A stretch of 64,000 nucleotides of DNA from positions 1,116,001 to 1,180,000 of the forward strand of contig NZ_RJKV01000002.1 of NCBI RefSeq assembly GCF_003751305.1, given 5' to 3'. Source of the stretch: Stenotrophomonas rhizophila. Its GTDB lineage: Bacteria; Pseudomonadota; Gammaproteobacteria; Xanthomonadales; Xanthomonadaceae. How positions within the stretch are numbered: the first letter of the stretch is position 1; every line of letters begins with the position of its first letter. The translations under genes and the position numbers were made by a program. This document shows, one piece after another, positions 29,901-38,037 of the stretch. Below the pieces are notes generated by a model, which was not told the origin of the DNA, searched no databases, and was given only the letters and a program-made list of their open reading frames with translations.

Positions 29901-30766
29901 CCAATGACACCAATCCAGCCAAGATCCCGCCGCTGGCGCTGGATATCGACGACCTGCAGTTCGGCAAGGCCAAGCTCGGCCAGGCGGTATTGCGCACGCG
30001 GCCGATGGCCAACGGCCTGAGCGTGGATCAGCTGCAGTTCCGCGCGCCCAAGCAGGCGATCGACGTCAATGGCCGCTGGATGGGCATGGGCGAGGCCGCG
30101 CGCAGCCAGTTCAACGTGCAGGTCAAGAGCGAGGACCTGGGCGGGCTGATGCAGAATCTGGACTATGGCGGCCAGCTGCGTGGCGGCCAGGGCCAGCTGA
30201 CCATGACAGCCGGCTGGCAGGGCGGCCCATCCGACTTCCAGCTCGGTGCGCTGCAGGGCCAGCTCGACGTGCAGGCCCGCAATGGCCAGTTGCTGGAACT
30301 CGAACCCGGTGCCGGGCGCGTGCTCGGCCTGCTCAGCGTGACCCAGCTGCCGCGCCGGTTGATGTTCGATTTCCGCGACTTCTTCTCCAAAGGCTTTGCC
30401 TTCAACCAGGTCGAGGGCAGCGTGGCGTTCGGCGACGGCTTGGCCACCACCGACAAGGTGCTGATCGAAGGCCCGGCGGCGAACATCACCATCCGAGGCA
30501 AGACCGATCTGCGCCAGCAGCGTTTCGACCAGACCATCGACGTCAATCCGCGCGCGGGCAACCTGCTGACGGTGGTCGGTGCGGTGGCAGGCGGCCCGGT
30601 GGGGGCGGCGGTCGGCGCGGCCGCCAATGCGGTGCTGTCCAAGCCGCTGGGTGAGATCGGCGCCAAAACCTACCGCGTGACCGGCCCCTGGGCCGAACCC
30701 AAGGTCGATGTGATCGACCGCGACGCAGCGCCCAGGCCGGCCCCGGCCGCACCGCCGGCGCGCTGA
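26906..30766 (+). CDS. yhdP: YhdP family AsmA-like envelope transport protein
   Basis: A 1286-residue inner-membrane-anchored protein. One N-terminal helix (about 17-38, VYAVAILLVGVALLVGTASQ) precedes a very long periplasmic region of repeated beta-groove modules (DUF3971 then an AsmA-like C-terminal domain near residues 1150-1260, with ARNGQLLELEPGAGRVLGLL and RRLMFDFRDFFSKGFAFN). YhdP, TamB and YdbH form a redundant group implicated in moving phospholipids from inner to outer membrane. Gly/Asp-rich repeats and very low Cys fit a periplasmic bridge. The C-terminus is Pro/Ala-rich. It is between rng and tldD, a common order in Gammaproteobacteria. Confidence 0.92.
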   Translation: MSTPLRLRLRRIRRHAVYAVAILLVGVALLVGTASQLLPLAERHPDKVAAWLSARAGQPVRFDALDTAWTRRGPLLQLKGLRIGEGQGLRIGEAEVLVSMYAGLLPGHSLTELRLRGLALVLQRADDGRWSVQGLPQPSAGDPLETLRRLGELQVIGGRLSVDAPSLGVKADLPRIDLRLRVNGQRLRVGARAWADPAAQPLTAVLEFERKRGDGQAWLSADPADFRAWSSLLQFGGIGLQKGTGEFNAWVDLRDHRVVMVTTDADLQDVQVRGVKLADGTHPQLALDTLELRARWRWVQGGWRADAPRLRIGMEGSTQQLDGLLLAGGQHFALAGDNIDATALLRGLALTDRIDPGLREWLHEAAPQVRMTRVRVAGEQGGPLSVEGDLEDIRFAAVGRSPGLSGVGGRFNGDADGFTLDMQPQQVMHFDWPSGFGERHDVRLAGQLVGWRDEAGGWRIGTPALRVQGTDYAADVRGGIWFQNNGTRPWLELAAKIDDVPMTAAKRFWIHSRMSKGATDWLDAALVSGQVRGGVGLVTGDLEDWPFDKNNGRFEATGHIDSGSIRFQHDWPAMDKVDADIAFIGPGFELHGKGDLAGVAVDHFDAGIPDFGVTALYVKATSRSDAGALLAMLKQSPLQGTYGETLDNLTAKGPAAVSFDLLQPLHRDEGGGHLQGTVDLHGATLTEKRFDLVFENMRGKARYGHGGFDAENLAVRHQGQDGLLSLRAGEFVRDPRQAFESELTASLEAGALLDRAPELNWLKPYIQGTSRWTIGVTLPKVAAGSKVEPPTVLKLHSDLVGTTLELPAPLDKPAATPLATDVTAQLPMGSGRVDVAFGQRLALAARTHDNQTGVQVTLGSDRVDRDPPPSGLVVNGRSGSLDALEWIALARSPDGGDGKDPMPLRQVDVQVGQLLLAGGVFPQTRLQLRPTGNSVDVRMDGPSLAGSLSVPNADGGTIVGKLSRVHWQSLPTPVKPPSDGAPILLPPDVALPARVQASANDTNPAKIPPLALDIDDLQFGKAKLGQAVLRTRPMANGLSVDQLQFRAPKQAIDVNGRWMGMGEAARSQFNVQVKSEDLGGLMQNLDYGGQLRGGQGQLTMTAGWQGGPSDFQLGALQGQLDVQARNGQLLELEPGAGRVLGLLSVTQLPRRLMFDFRDFFSKGFAFNQVEGSVAFGDGLATTDKVLIEGPAANITIRGKTDLRQQRFDQTIDVNPRAGNLLTVVGAVAGGPVGAAVGAAANAVLSKPLGEIGAKTYRVTGPWAEPKVDVIDRDAAPRPAPAAPPAR

Positions 30767-30820
30767 TCCCTTTCCCGCGCCCGGGTTGCGATTGCGCCCG
30801 GCGCCCACAGATCAAAGAGC

Positions 30821-32266
30821 ATGAACAACAACGCACTTTCGCTGGCCACCGACCGTCTGCTGCTGCCCGCCGGGCTGGATGCGAACGGTCTGGAACGCAC
30901 GTTCGGCACCCTGTTGGGCCCGGGCATCGATTTCGGGGATCTCTATTTCCAGCACGCGCGCCGCGAGAGCTGGAGCGTGGAGGACGGCATCGTCAAGGAC
31001 GGGGCGCATTCGATCGAGCAGGGCGTGGGCGTACGCGCCATCGCCGGTGAGAAGACCGGCTTCGCCTACTCCGACGACATCCACAGCGACGCGCTGCTGG
31101 CCGCGGCCAACTCGGCCCGCGCCATTTCCCGCGAGGGTGGGGCGCAGTCGGCCCGCTCGCTGGTGCGTGGCAGTGGCCGCGCGCTGTACCCGGCACTGGA
31201 CCCCATCGATGGCATGGGCAACGAGGCCAAGGTCGAGATGCTCAAGCGGCTGGACCGCTACCTGCGCGCCGCCGATCCGCGCGTGCAGCAGGTCATGGTC
31301 AGCCTGTCCGGGGGCGTGGACACGGTATTGATCGCGCGCAGCGATGGCGTGCTCGCGGCCGACATCCGCCCGCTGGTGCGCTTGAATGTGCAGGTGATCG
31401 TCGAGCAGCAGGGCCGGCGCGAGTCGGGTTACTCCGGCGGCGGCGGTCGCTACAGCTATGAAGACCTGTTCGCCGATGGACGCCCGGAAGGTTTCGCACG
31501 CGAGGCCCTGCGCCAGGCGCTGGTGAACCTGGAGGCGATTCCGGCCCCGGCCGGGGTGATGACCGTGGTGCTGGGCCCGGGCTGGCCCGGCGTGCTGCTG
31601 CACGAAGCAGTCGGCCATGGCCTGGAAGGTGACTTCAACCGCAAGGGCACCAGCGTGTACGCCGGCCGGATCGGCGAGCGCGTGGCCGCACCGGGCGTGA
31701 CCATCGTCGACGACGGCACCCTGGACGGACGCCGCGGCTCGCTGAACATCGATGACGAAGGTCACCCCACCCAGTGCACCACCCTGATCGAGGACGGCAT
31801 CCTGGTCGGCTACATGCAGGATTCGCTCAATGCGCGCCTGATGGGCGTGGCCCCGACCGGCAACGGCCGCCGTGAATCGTTCGCGCACATGACCATGCCG
31901 CGCATGACCAACACCTACATGCGCGCCGGCCAGCACGATCCGGAAGAGATGATCCGCTCGGTCAAGCGTGGCCTGTACGCGGTCAACTTCGGTGGCGGCC
32001 AGGTCGACATCACCAGCGGCAAGTACGTGTTCTCGGCCACCGAGGCCTACCTGATCGAAGACGGAAAAATCACCGCGCCGGTGAAGGGCGCCACCCTGAT
32101 CGGCAACGGGCCGGAAACCATGCAGAAAGTGCGCATGATCGGCAACGATCTGGCCCTGGACGAGGGCGTGGGCATCTGCGGCAAGGATGGCCAGAGCGTG
32201 CCGGTGGGCGTGGGCCAGCCGTCCCTGCTGATCGATGGCATCACCGTGGGCGGCACCCAGGCCTGA
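30821..32266 (+). CDS. tldD: Metalloprotease TldD
   Basis: A 481-residue subunit of the TldD/TldE zinc protease, which degrades unfolded peptides and matures peptide natural products. TldD carries the catalytic site: here HEAVGH at residues 261-266 in [15 protein letters not shown], the family's HExxxH. Other hallmarks are [13 protein letters not shown] (about 204-216), [19 protein letters not shown] and [20 protein letters not shown] near the C-terminus. The length matches E. coli TldD. The partner gene pmbA (tldE) lies 760 bp downstream, with darP on the other strand between them. Confidence 0.96.
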   Translation: MNNNALSLATDRLLLPAGLDANGLERTFGTLLGPGIDFGDLYFQHARRESWSVEDGIVKDGAHSIEQGVGVRAIAGEKTGFAYSDDIHSDALLAAANSARAISREGGAQSARSLVRGSGRALYPALDPIDGMGNEAKVEMLKRLDRYLRAADPRVQQVMVSLSGGVDTVLIARSDGVLAADIRPLVRLNVQVIVEQQGRRESGYSGGGGRYSYEDLFADGRPEGFAREALRQALVNLEAIPAPAGVMTVVLGPGWPGVLLHEAVGHGLEGDFNRKGTSVYAGRIGERVAAPGVTIVDDGTLDGRRGSLNIDDEGHPTQCTTLIEDGILVGYMQDSLNARLMGVAPTGNGRRESFAHMTMPRMTNTYMRAGQHDPEEMIRSVKRGLYAVNFGGGQVDITSGKYVFSATEAYLIEDGKITAPVKGATLIGNGPETMQKVRMIGNDLALDEGVGICGKDGQSVPVGVGQPSLLIDGITVGGTQA

Positions 32267-32344
32267 GCCGGGATGCATTCGCCTGCGCTGCCTGATCACG
32301 CGGCCGCCAGCGGGGCGCTGGCGCCGCCGCGTGAGCGCCGGGAC

Positions 32345-32959
32345 TCAGTCCTCGGCGTTCTCGTCGCTGTCGCTGTCCGTGTCGACCGCGTCGTCCAGCG
32401 CCTCTTCGGAGGCGGCGTTCACGCCTTCCAGGCCGAGCGCGGCCGGCAGCAGCAGCGCACGCAGCAGTTGGAAAATCTCGCGGTAGGCGCGCGGTGGCTT
32501 GTTCTTGGCCTTTTCGGCCTGGGCGTTGCGCACCAGCGTACGCAGCTGCTGGCGGTCGGCATGCGGGTACTCGTCCAGCAGCGCGCCCAGCGCCTTGTCA
32601 CCGTCCTTGAGCAGGCGTTCGCGCCAGTCTTCCACGCGGTGCATGGTCGCCACTTCACGGCGCGAGGTCTCGCTGTTGGCATCCAGCGCATCGCGGATCG
32701 CATCCAGCACGGCGTCGTCTTCGCGACGCATGTGCTTGGCCAGGAACGCCAGCTGGCGCTTGTGGGCGATATGCGCGGTGATGCGCTTGGCCTCGGCGAT
32801 GTGCGGCAGCAGATCTTCGGGCACCGGCAGGCGCGCCAGCTGGGCCGGGGTCAGCGAGACCAGCTTCTCGCCCAGGGCCAGCACGTCCAGCGCAGCCCGG
32901 CGGTTCTGGCTGCGGCTGATATCAAGGAATTCACCGGTTTCTTCGTCGCGTCCGCGCAT
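32345..32959 (-). CDS. darP: Ribosome-associated protein DarP (YjgA, DUF615)
   Basis: A 204-residue cytoplasmic protein linked to late 50S subunit assembly. The start is set at [18 protein letters not shown], which gives the family N-terminus; a longer frame exists but adds 23 atypical residues. The DUF615 core is evident: [52 protein letters not shown] helices (here [20 protein letters not shown]) and [19 protein letters not shown] strongly acidic tail ([16 protein letters not shown]) closes the protein. It is divergent from pmbA, 68 bp apart, the same arrangement as yjgA-pmbA in E. coli. Confidence 0.93.
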   Translation of the reverse strand: MRGRDEETGEFLDISRSQNRRAALDVLALGEKLVSLTPAQLARLPVPEDLLPHIAEAKRITAHIAHKRQLAFLAKHMRREDDAVLDAIRDALDANSETSRREVATMHRVEDWRERLLKDGDKALGALLDEYPHADRQQLRTLVRNAQAEKAKNKPPRAYREIFQLLRALLLPAALGLEGVNAASEEALDDAVDTDSDSDENAED

Positions 32960-33027
32960 CGTCTTATTTCCACATCCGTAAACTGTGCCGGCGTCGCGCC
33001 GGGCACTCACCTGTACAGGATAAAGCA

Positions 33028-34395
33028 TTGAACGTGATCTCCCCTGAAGTCTCCCCGGCCGACGACAGCCTGCAGCGCCTGGAGCAGCTGGCCGACATCT
33101 CCCAGCGCCTGCTGGAGCGGGCCAAGGCCCTGGGCGCCACCCAGGCCGAAGTCAGCTGCAGCGATGAGCGCGGCCTGGATGTGAACGTGCGCCTGGGCGA
33201 GGTCGAAACGGTCGAGTCCACCCGTGATCGCGGCATCGCCGTGACCGTCTACTTCGGCCAGCGCAAGGGCAGCGCCAGCACCGCCGACCTGCGCGAGAGC
33301 AGCCTGGAGTCGACCGTGGCCCAGGCCTGCGCGATCGCCCGCCACACCGAGGACGACGAAGCGGCCGGCCTGGCCGAGGCGGCGCTGATGGCCCATGAGT
33401 TCCCGGATCTGGACGGCTGGCACCCCTGGGAACTCAGTGCCGACGCGGCGCTGGATCTGGCGCTGGCCTGCGAAGCGGCCGGTCGTGAGGCCGATACCCG
33501 CATCAGCAATTCCGACGGGGCCTCGGCGGCGACCGCGCAGAGCCTGTCGGTGTATGCCAACTCGCATGGCTTCATCGGCCGCGAGCGCAGCAGCCACCAC
33601 TCGATCGGCTGTGCGCTGATTGCCGGGCAGGGCGATGGCATGCAGCGCGACGGCTGGTACAGCAGCGCGCTGGCCCGCGAAGATCTAGACGATGCCGCGT
33701 CGATCGGCCGCCGTGCCGCCGAGCGCACCGTCGCCCGGCTGGACCCGCGCTCGATGACCACGGCGCAGATGCCGGTGCTGTATTCGCCGGAGGTGGCCCG
33801 CTCGCTGATCGGCCATCTGCTCGGTGCGGTGTCCGGCGGCGCGCTGTACCGTCGCGCCAGCTTCCTGCTCGACAGCGTCGGCACGCGTCTTTTCCCGGAC
33901 TGGTTCGGCATCGAAGAGCTGCCGCTGCTGCGCCGCGGACTGCGCTCGGCCGCTTTCGATGGTGATGGCGTGGCCACGCGTAATTCGGCGCTGATCCGCG
34001 ATGGCGTGCTGGAGCGCTACATCCTCGGCAGCTACTCGGCGCGCAAGCTTGGCCTGCCGACCACCGCCAATGCCGGTGGCGTGCACAACCTCAAGGTCAC
34101 CGCCAACGCAGGTGATCTGGTCTCCATTGCCCGGCAGATGGGCAATGGACTGCTGGTCACCGAACTGATGGGGCAGGGCGTCAACAGTGTCACCGGTGAC
34201 TACTCGCGCGGCGCCGGCGGCTTCCGCGTGGAGAACGGCGAGATCAGTTACCCGGTCGATGGCATCACCATCGCCGGCAATCTCAAGGACATGTTCGCCA
34301 GCATCGAAGCGGTGGGCACCGACATCGACACGCGCTCGCACGTGCATACCGGTTCGATCCTTGTAGGACGAATGACCGTTGCCGGTAACGATTGA
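33028..34395 (+). CDS. pmbA: Metalloprotease subunit PmbA (TldE)
   Basis: A 455-residue partner of TldD that lacks the zinc site itself but shapes the substrate channel. Family segments include [60 protein letters not shown] and the C-terminal [20 protein letters not shown] followed by [15 protein letters not shown]. These are diagnostic of PmbA/TldE. The frame opens with TTG at 33028, 7 bases after an AGGA site; no ATG is available at the family start. The DNA gap to divergent darP is only 68 bp and must hold both promoters. Confidence 0.95.
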   Translation: MNVISPEVSPADDSLQRLEQLADISQRLLERAKALGATQAEVSCSDERGLDVNVRLGEVETVESTRDRGIAVTVYFGQRKGSASTADLRESSLESTVAQACAIARHTEDDEAAGLAEAALMAHEFPDLDGWHPWELSADAALDLALACEAAGREADTRISNSDGASAATAQSLSVYANSHGFIGRERSSHHSIGCALIAGQGDGMQRDGWYSSALAREDLDDAASIGRRAAERTVARLDPRSMTTAQMPVLYSPEVARSLIGHLLGAVSGGALYRRASFLLDSVGTRLFPDWFGIEELPLLRRGLRSAAFDGDGVATRNSALIRDGVLERYILGSYSARKLGLPTTANAGGVHNLKVTANAGDLVSIARQMGNGLLVTELMGQGVNSVTGDYSRGAGGFRVENGEISYPVDGITIAGNLKDMFASIEAVGTDIDTRSHVHTGSILVGRMTVAGND

Positions 34396-34473
34396 CGTAT
34401 TCTATGGGGGCTGCCCTGGCAGGCGGGGAGCCTGCCGCGTGCAATACCCATTACCTCGAACAAGGAGTTTCAC

Positions 34474-34851
34474 GTGAGCGATTTCGATAACGTCACCACC
34501 CCGCCGCCGCCGGTGAGCGCACCGGCCCCGGCCGAACAGCGCACCATGGCCCTGGTGGCCCACCTGCTGGGTATCTTCACCTGGTTCCTCGGCCCGCTGA
34601 TCATCTGGCTGATCAACAAGGACGACAGCAGCAAGAGCTTCGTCACCGATCAGGCCAAGGAAGCGCTGAACTTCCAGATCACGATCACCATCGCGATGCT
34701 GATCTGCATCGTGCTGACCATCGTCATCATCGGTGGCCTGCTGGCACCGATCGTCGGCCTGCTCAACGTGATCTTCTGCATCATTGCAGCGGTCAAGGCC
34801 AACAACGGCGAAGCCTACCGCTACCCGTTCGCACTGCGCCTGATCAAGTAA
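34474..34851 (+). CDS. DUF4870 family membrane protein
   Basis: A 125-residue membrane protein starting at GTG, preceded by a strong AAGGAG site. After a Pro/Ala-rich N-terminal segment (about 1-25) it has the DUF4870 pattern: TMALVAHLLGIFTWFLGPLI, IWLINKDDSSKSFVTDQAKE, then ALNFQITITIAMLICIVL and a final glycine-containing helix with IVGLLNVIFCIIAAVKANNG. It ends YPFALRLIK, as is common in the family. No function is established. It is followed by a strong terminator and is probably its own transcript. Confidence 0.9.
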   Translation: MSDFDNVTTPPPPVSAPAPAEQRTMALVAHLLGIFTWFLGPLIIWLINKDDSSKSFVTDQAKEALNFQITITIAMLICIVLTIVIIGGLLAPIVGLLNVIFCIIAAVKANNGEAYRYPFALRLIK

Positions 34852-34874
34852 TCGATCCGCAGCGCTGGAACGAA

Positions 34875-34904
34875 AAAACGCCCGGGATTCCCGGGCGTTT
34901 TTTT
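34875..34904. terminator. Bidirectional terminator
   Basis: A 12-pair perfect stem AAAACGCCCGGG with loop ATT, with A runs before and T runs after it, works on both strands. It ends the DUF4870 gene and could also end ispA transcription coming from the right. Confidence 0.9.
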
Positions 34905-34917
34905 GTGTCCTGGCATT

Positions 34918-34940
34918 GTAGGGCCACGCCCTGCGTGGCG
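34918..34940. repeat. GTAG-headed REP hairpin
   Basis: A GTAG tetranucleotide (34918-34921) is followed by a hairpin GCCACGC-CCT-GCGTGGC (34923-34939). This matches the SMAG/GTAG REP style of Stenotrophomonas, short mobile-derived palindromes usually placed after genes. A second copy with the same stem is at 53943. No REP-associated transposase gene is in this window. Confidence 0.65.
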
Positions 34941-34954
34941 GCCTGCGCGATCGC

Positions 34955-35833
34955 TCAGTGATCCCGCTCAACCGCCAGCCTGGCCAGCGCACGCAGTGCA
35001 TCGGCCGCCTCGCCATAGCCGGCCAGACCGTCGAACATCTGCTCGCTCAGCGTGCGCAGATGTGCCTTGGCGCCGTCCATGCCCAGCAGCGCCGGGAAGG
35101 TCGACTTGGCCTGCGCCTCGTCCTTGCCCGCGGTCTTGCCGAGCTGTTCCGAACTGGCCTCGACATCGAGGATGTCATCACGCACCTGGAAGGCCAGGCC
35201 CAGCGCCGAGGCAACCGTATCCAGCGTCGCCAGATCAGCCGCGGGCGCCTGCCCACACAGCGCGCCCATGCGCACCGCAGCGCGGATCAGCGCGCCGGTC
35301 TTGAGCGCATGCATGCGTTCCAGGTCCTGCAACGGCTGCTGATGGCCAGTGGCGTCGATATCCAATGCCTGGCCGCCGCACATGCCGGCCGCGCCGGAGG
35401 CGTGCGCCAGGGTCTGCAGGCAATCCACGCGCAGCTGCGCCGGCAGCGCCGCATCGGCCAGCAGGCTGAACGCACGCGTCTGCAGGGCATCACCGGCGAG
35501 AATCGCGGTGGCTTCATCGAAAGCGATATGGGTGGTCGGGCGGCCGCGACGCAGGGCGTCATCGTCCATCGCCGGCAGATCGTCGTGCACCAGCGAATAC
35601 GCATGGATCAGTTCCACCGACATCGCAGGCGCATCCAGCGCGGGCTCGTCAGCGGTGAAGATCCGGCCGCTGGCATACACCAGCAGCGGGCGCATCCGCT
35701 TGCCGCCCCCGAGCACCGCATAGCGCATCGCCTGATGCAGACCACGCGGGGCGTCGGATGGAGAGGGCAGGCTGGTGTCGAGCTGGTGTTCGATCCGGTC
35801 GCGCCACCGCGCGAACGTGGCCTCAACCGTCAT
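34955..35833 (-). CDS. ispA: Polyprenyl (farnesyl) diphosphate synthase
   Basis: A 292-residue cytoplasmic enzyme that condenses isopentenyl diphosphate with allylic diphosphates to farnesyl diphosphate. The first Asp-rich motif is [20 protein letters not shown] and the second is [19 protein letters not shown], both with intact Asp residues. [15 protein letters not shown] supplies the Lys/Arg binding site. The length and the C-terminal region fit IspA. The ATG at 35833 overlaps the xseB stop codon as ATGA; a longer frame upstream is not needed. xseB-ispA is a standard pair, in which dxs usually follows but is absent here. Confidence 0.94.
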   Translation of the reverse strand: MTVEATFARWRDRIEHQLDTSLPSPSDAPRGLHQAMRYAVLGGGKRMRPLLVYASGRIFTADEPALDAPAMSVELIHAYSLVHDDLPAMDDDALRRGRPTTHIAFDEATAILAGDALQTRAFSLLADAALPAQLRVDCLQTLAHASGAAGMCGGQALDIDATGHQQPLQDLERMHALKTGALIRAAVRMGALCGQAPAADLATLDTVASALGLAFQVRDDILDVEASSEQLGKTAGKDEAQAKSTFPALLGMDGAKAHLRTLSEQMFDGLAGYGEAADALRALARLAVERDH

Positions 35834-36084
35834 GGCTGGGGCGGGTCGAAGGGTTCGGCGGTCTCGGGCTGGGCCGGATCGCTGAGCAGGCGCACGCGCA
35901 GTTCGGCCTGTTCCAGCGCCTGCTGGCACTGGCGGTACAGACCGACGCCACGTTCGTAGGCGCTGAGCGATTGTTCCAGGCTCATTTCGCCGGTTTCCAT
36001 CTTCTCCACCAGTTGCTCCAGTTCTTCCAGCGACTGCTCGAAGTGGGCGACCGGGGAGGTTTCATTGGGGGACTTTTTTGCCAT
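35830..36084 (-). CDS. xseB: Exodeoxyribonuclease VII small subunit
   Basis: An 84-residue small subunit of ExoVII, a single-strand DNA exonuclease used in mismatch and recombination repair. Almost the whole protein is a two-helix hairpin: [20 protein letters not shown], then [20 protein letters not shown] and [16 protein letters not shown], exactly the XseB pattern. The tail is Pro-rich and probably disordered. It overlaps ispA by four bases, which implies coupled translation. The large-subunit gene xseA is not in the window. Confidence 0.93.
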   Translation of the reverse strand: MAKKSPNETSPVAHFEQSLEELEQLVEKMETGEMSLEQSLSAYERGVGLYRQCQQALEQAELRVRLLSDPAQPETAEPFDPPQP

Positions 36085-36120
36085 GCGACAAGTGTGGGCC
36101 GCTGGCCCGGCGGGGTCAAT

Positions 36121-37410
36121 TCACGCCGCGCCCGGAGTCCACTGCAACTGCGCGTGATGGGCCAGCAGCCACGGCTGCAGGGCCGCACCGATCACCCGGT
36201 CGCCCGCGGCCAGTAGCGTGTCTTCGTCGAACAGCAGTGGCAGCTGGCGGCGCTGCCACGGTGGCAGACCCTGCTGCTGCAACAGATCCTTGAGTGCGTG
36301 GGAATGCGTGCGCCCCGGCAGCTGGATGCGCTCCCCGCCGCGACGCGCGCGGATCTGCACGGGGGTATCGAAACCGTCGGTGGTGCCGAGCAGCCGCAGC
36401 TCGCCGCCATCGGGCAGCGCCAGCGGCGCACGGCCATCCCAGTGCACGCTCCAGTCCGCCGGCAGCGCCAGGCTGGCCGAGAGCAGGTGCAGTTGCCCGC
36501 GCCAGCGGCGGATGCGGGCACCCTGCCAGGCAAACTGCGCGTCGGCATGGTGCGCGGCCGGGAGCAGTTCGCGTTCGACCGCCTCGACCCCGGCGGCAGG
36601 CAGTGGCGGCAGTCCACTGCCACGCACCCAATGACGCAGCAACCGCGCGCGCCGCTCGACCGGTTGGCGCATCAGGCGCGCGCAGTCGATCACGCCGGGG
36701 CCGACACTGCAGCGTTCCAGCGCGTCGCGATCGGCACTGTCGAGCAGATGCTGGGACTGCGCGGACAACGCTGCACTGCGTGCGAATGCAGCGTCGGCCT
36801 GGGGCCAGCGCTGGCGCAGTTGTGGCAGCACGTGCAGCCGCAGGAAATTACGGTCGGCGTCATCGCTCGCGTTGCTGGGGTCTTCGATCCACTCCAGACC
36901 TTCGGCCTGCGCGTGTGCACGCAGGGTGCTGCGCGGAACCTCCAGCAACGGCCGCCACACGGTGCCGGCGCCGAATGCGCTGGTGACCTGCATCGATGCC
37001 AGGCCATCCACGCCGGAGCCACGCAACGCCCGCAGCAGGAAGGTCTCGGCCTGGTCATCGCGGTGATGGGCCAGTGCCAGCCGCTCGCCAGGCAACAGCT
37101 GTGAAGCGAATGCGTCGCGCCGGGCATGCCGCGCGGCAGCTTCCAGCCCCTGGCCCTGGTGACGGGGCACCTGCACGCGGATCACCCGCAGCGGAATGTT
37201 CCAGCGTGCGCAGACCTGCGTGCAGTGGACGGTCCAGGCGTCGGCCTGCTCCTGCAGGCCGTGATGGATGTGCACAGCGCGCAGGCCGGCGGTGCGCTGA
37301 GCCGCCGAGGTGGCCAGCCAATGCAGCAGGACGGTGGAATCGAGCCCGCCGCTGAAGCCCACCAGCACGGGGTGGACGACAGAGGGCGGTGGCGGCAGCA
37401 GGGACGTCAT
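36121..37410 (-). CDS. tilS: tRNA(Ile)-lysidine synthase
   Basis: A 429-residue enzyme that changes C34 of the CAU-anticodon tRNA-Ile to lysidine so it reads AUA codons. The ATP PP-loop SGGLDST is at the start (VLVGFSGGLDSTVLLHWLA), followed by VHIHHGLQEQADAW, ALAHHRDDQAETFLLRALRG and RPLLEVPRSTLRAHAQAEGL, all typical of TilS. The C-terminal domain ends in a TilS-C region with PGRTHSHALKDLLQQQGLPP. The start at MTSLLPPPPSVV is chosen because the motif should come early; the longer frame adds 19 residues. It lies 36 bp upstream of xseB and may be cotranscribed. Confidence 0.93.
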   Translation of the reverse strand: MTSLLPPPPSVVHPVLVGFSGGLDSTVLLHWLATSAAQRTAGLRAVHIHHGLQEQADAWTVHCTQVCARWNIPLRVIRVQVPRHQGQGLEAAARHARRDAFASQLLPGERLALAHHRDDQAETFLLRALRGSGVDGLASMQVTSAFGAGTVWRPLLEVPRSTLRAHAQAEGLEWIEDPSNASDDADRNFLRLHVLPQLRQRWPQADAAFARSAALSAQSQHLLDSADRDALERCSVGPGVIDCARLMRQPVERRARLLRHWVRGSGLPPLPAAGVEAVERELLPAAHHADAQFAWQGARIRRWRGQLHLLSASLALPADWSVHWDGRAPLALPDGGELRLLGTTDGFDTPVQIRARRGGERIQLPGRTHSHALKDLLQQQGLPPWQRRQLPLLFDEDTLLAAGDRVIGAALQPWLLAHHAQLQWTPGAA

Positions 37411-37476
37411 GGGCAGTGCGATCTCAGGCAGACCGGCAGTATCGGTGCTGCGTGGCGACGATGCCACGCGCGGGGA

Positions 37477-38037
37477 TCACGGCGCGTCGGCATCCATCGC
37501 CGGACGCCCCTGCCGATCGATGCGATACCAGGTGCCACCGACCATCGCGGTGTGGCCGTCCTCGTCCGGTGTCCCTGGTCGGCAGCCTTGGCAGACGCGG
37601 GCCACGCCGTCTTCGAATGCCCAGCCAAAATCGAACGTGGCCGGGAATGCCTGACGCAGCTGCGTATCGAAGTAGCCAATGCGCGCGCCCACGCGGCCGC
37701 GCACCAGCCCTTCCACCACGTAGTCCGGGCCGTTGTCGAAGGTGATCACCGGCAGCTTCCGACCGTCGGCACGGACATAGTGGAATCCGCCGCCGGCATA
37801 AACGGCGGCCAACCCGTCCTGGTCGTAGGGCAACGCCGCCAGGGCCGTGGCATCCAGCGCCAGACGCCCATCGCGCCACAGGCAACCGGCCAGCGGTTGC
37901 AGGCCATCTTCCTCGGTAAGCACGGTGCACGCGCTGCCGGTGCCCCATGCCATGGCGGAGGCCAGCAGGCCGGCTGCCAGCAGCAGGAGCCGCACGTAGC
38001 GGCCCCTGTTCGTCGTGTTGCAGGTCGGCAGACGCAT
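37477..38037 (-). CDS. Hypothetical exported protein (WG-repeat-like)
   Basis: A 186-residue protein beginning MRLPTCNTTNRGRYVRLLLL, with a membrane-type signal segment to about residue 35 (ending MAWGTGSA). The mature part has repeated short beta patterns: CLWRDGRLALDATALAALPY, RIGYFDTQLRQAFPATFDFG, then WAFEDGVARVCQGCRPG, and finally GTWYRIDRQGRPAMDADAP. The G-x-x-D/F-x-F-x-G-A patterns and CQGC pair resemble WG-repeat proteins, but I do not claim a family. The start codon overlaps the phosphatase stop by one base (TAATG), so it is probably cotranslated with the phosphatase. Confidence 0.65.
   Translation of the reverse strand: MRLPTCNTTNRGRYVRLLLLAAGLLASAMAWGTGSACTVLTEEDGLQPLAGCLWRDGRLALDATALAALPYDQDGLAAVYAGGGFHYVRADGRKLPVITFDNGPDYVVEGLVRGRVGARIGYFDTQLRQAFPATFDFGWAFEDGVARVCQGCRPGTPDEDGHTAMVGGTWYRIDRQGRPAMDADAP

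Noticed and set aside
28106..30808. Long minus-strand open frame antisense to yhdP
   Set aside because: A shadow of the Ala/Gly/Asp-rich yhdP codons, with His/Gln-rich composition typical of such shadows.
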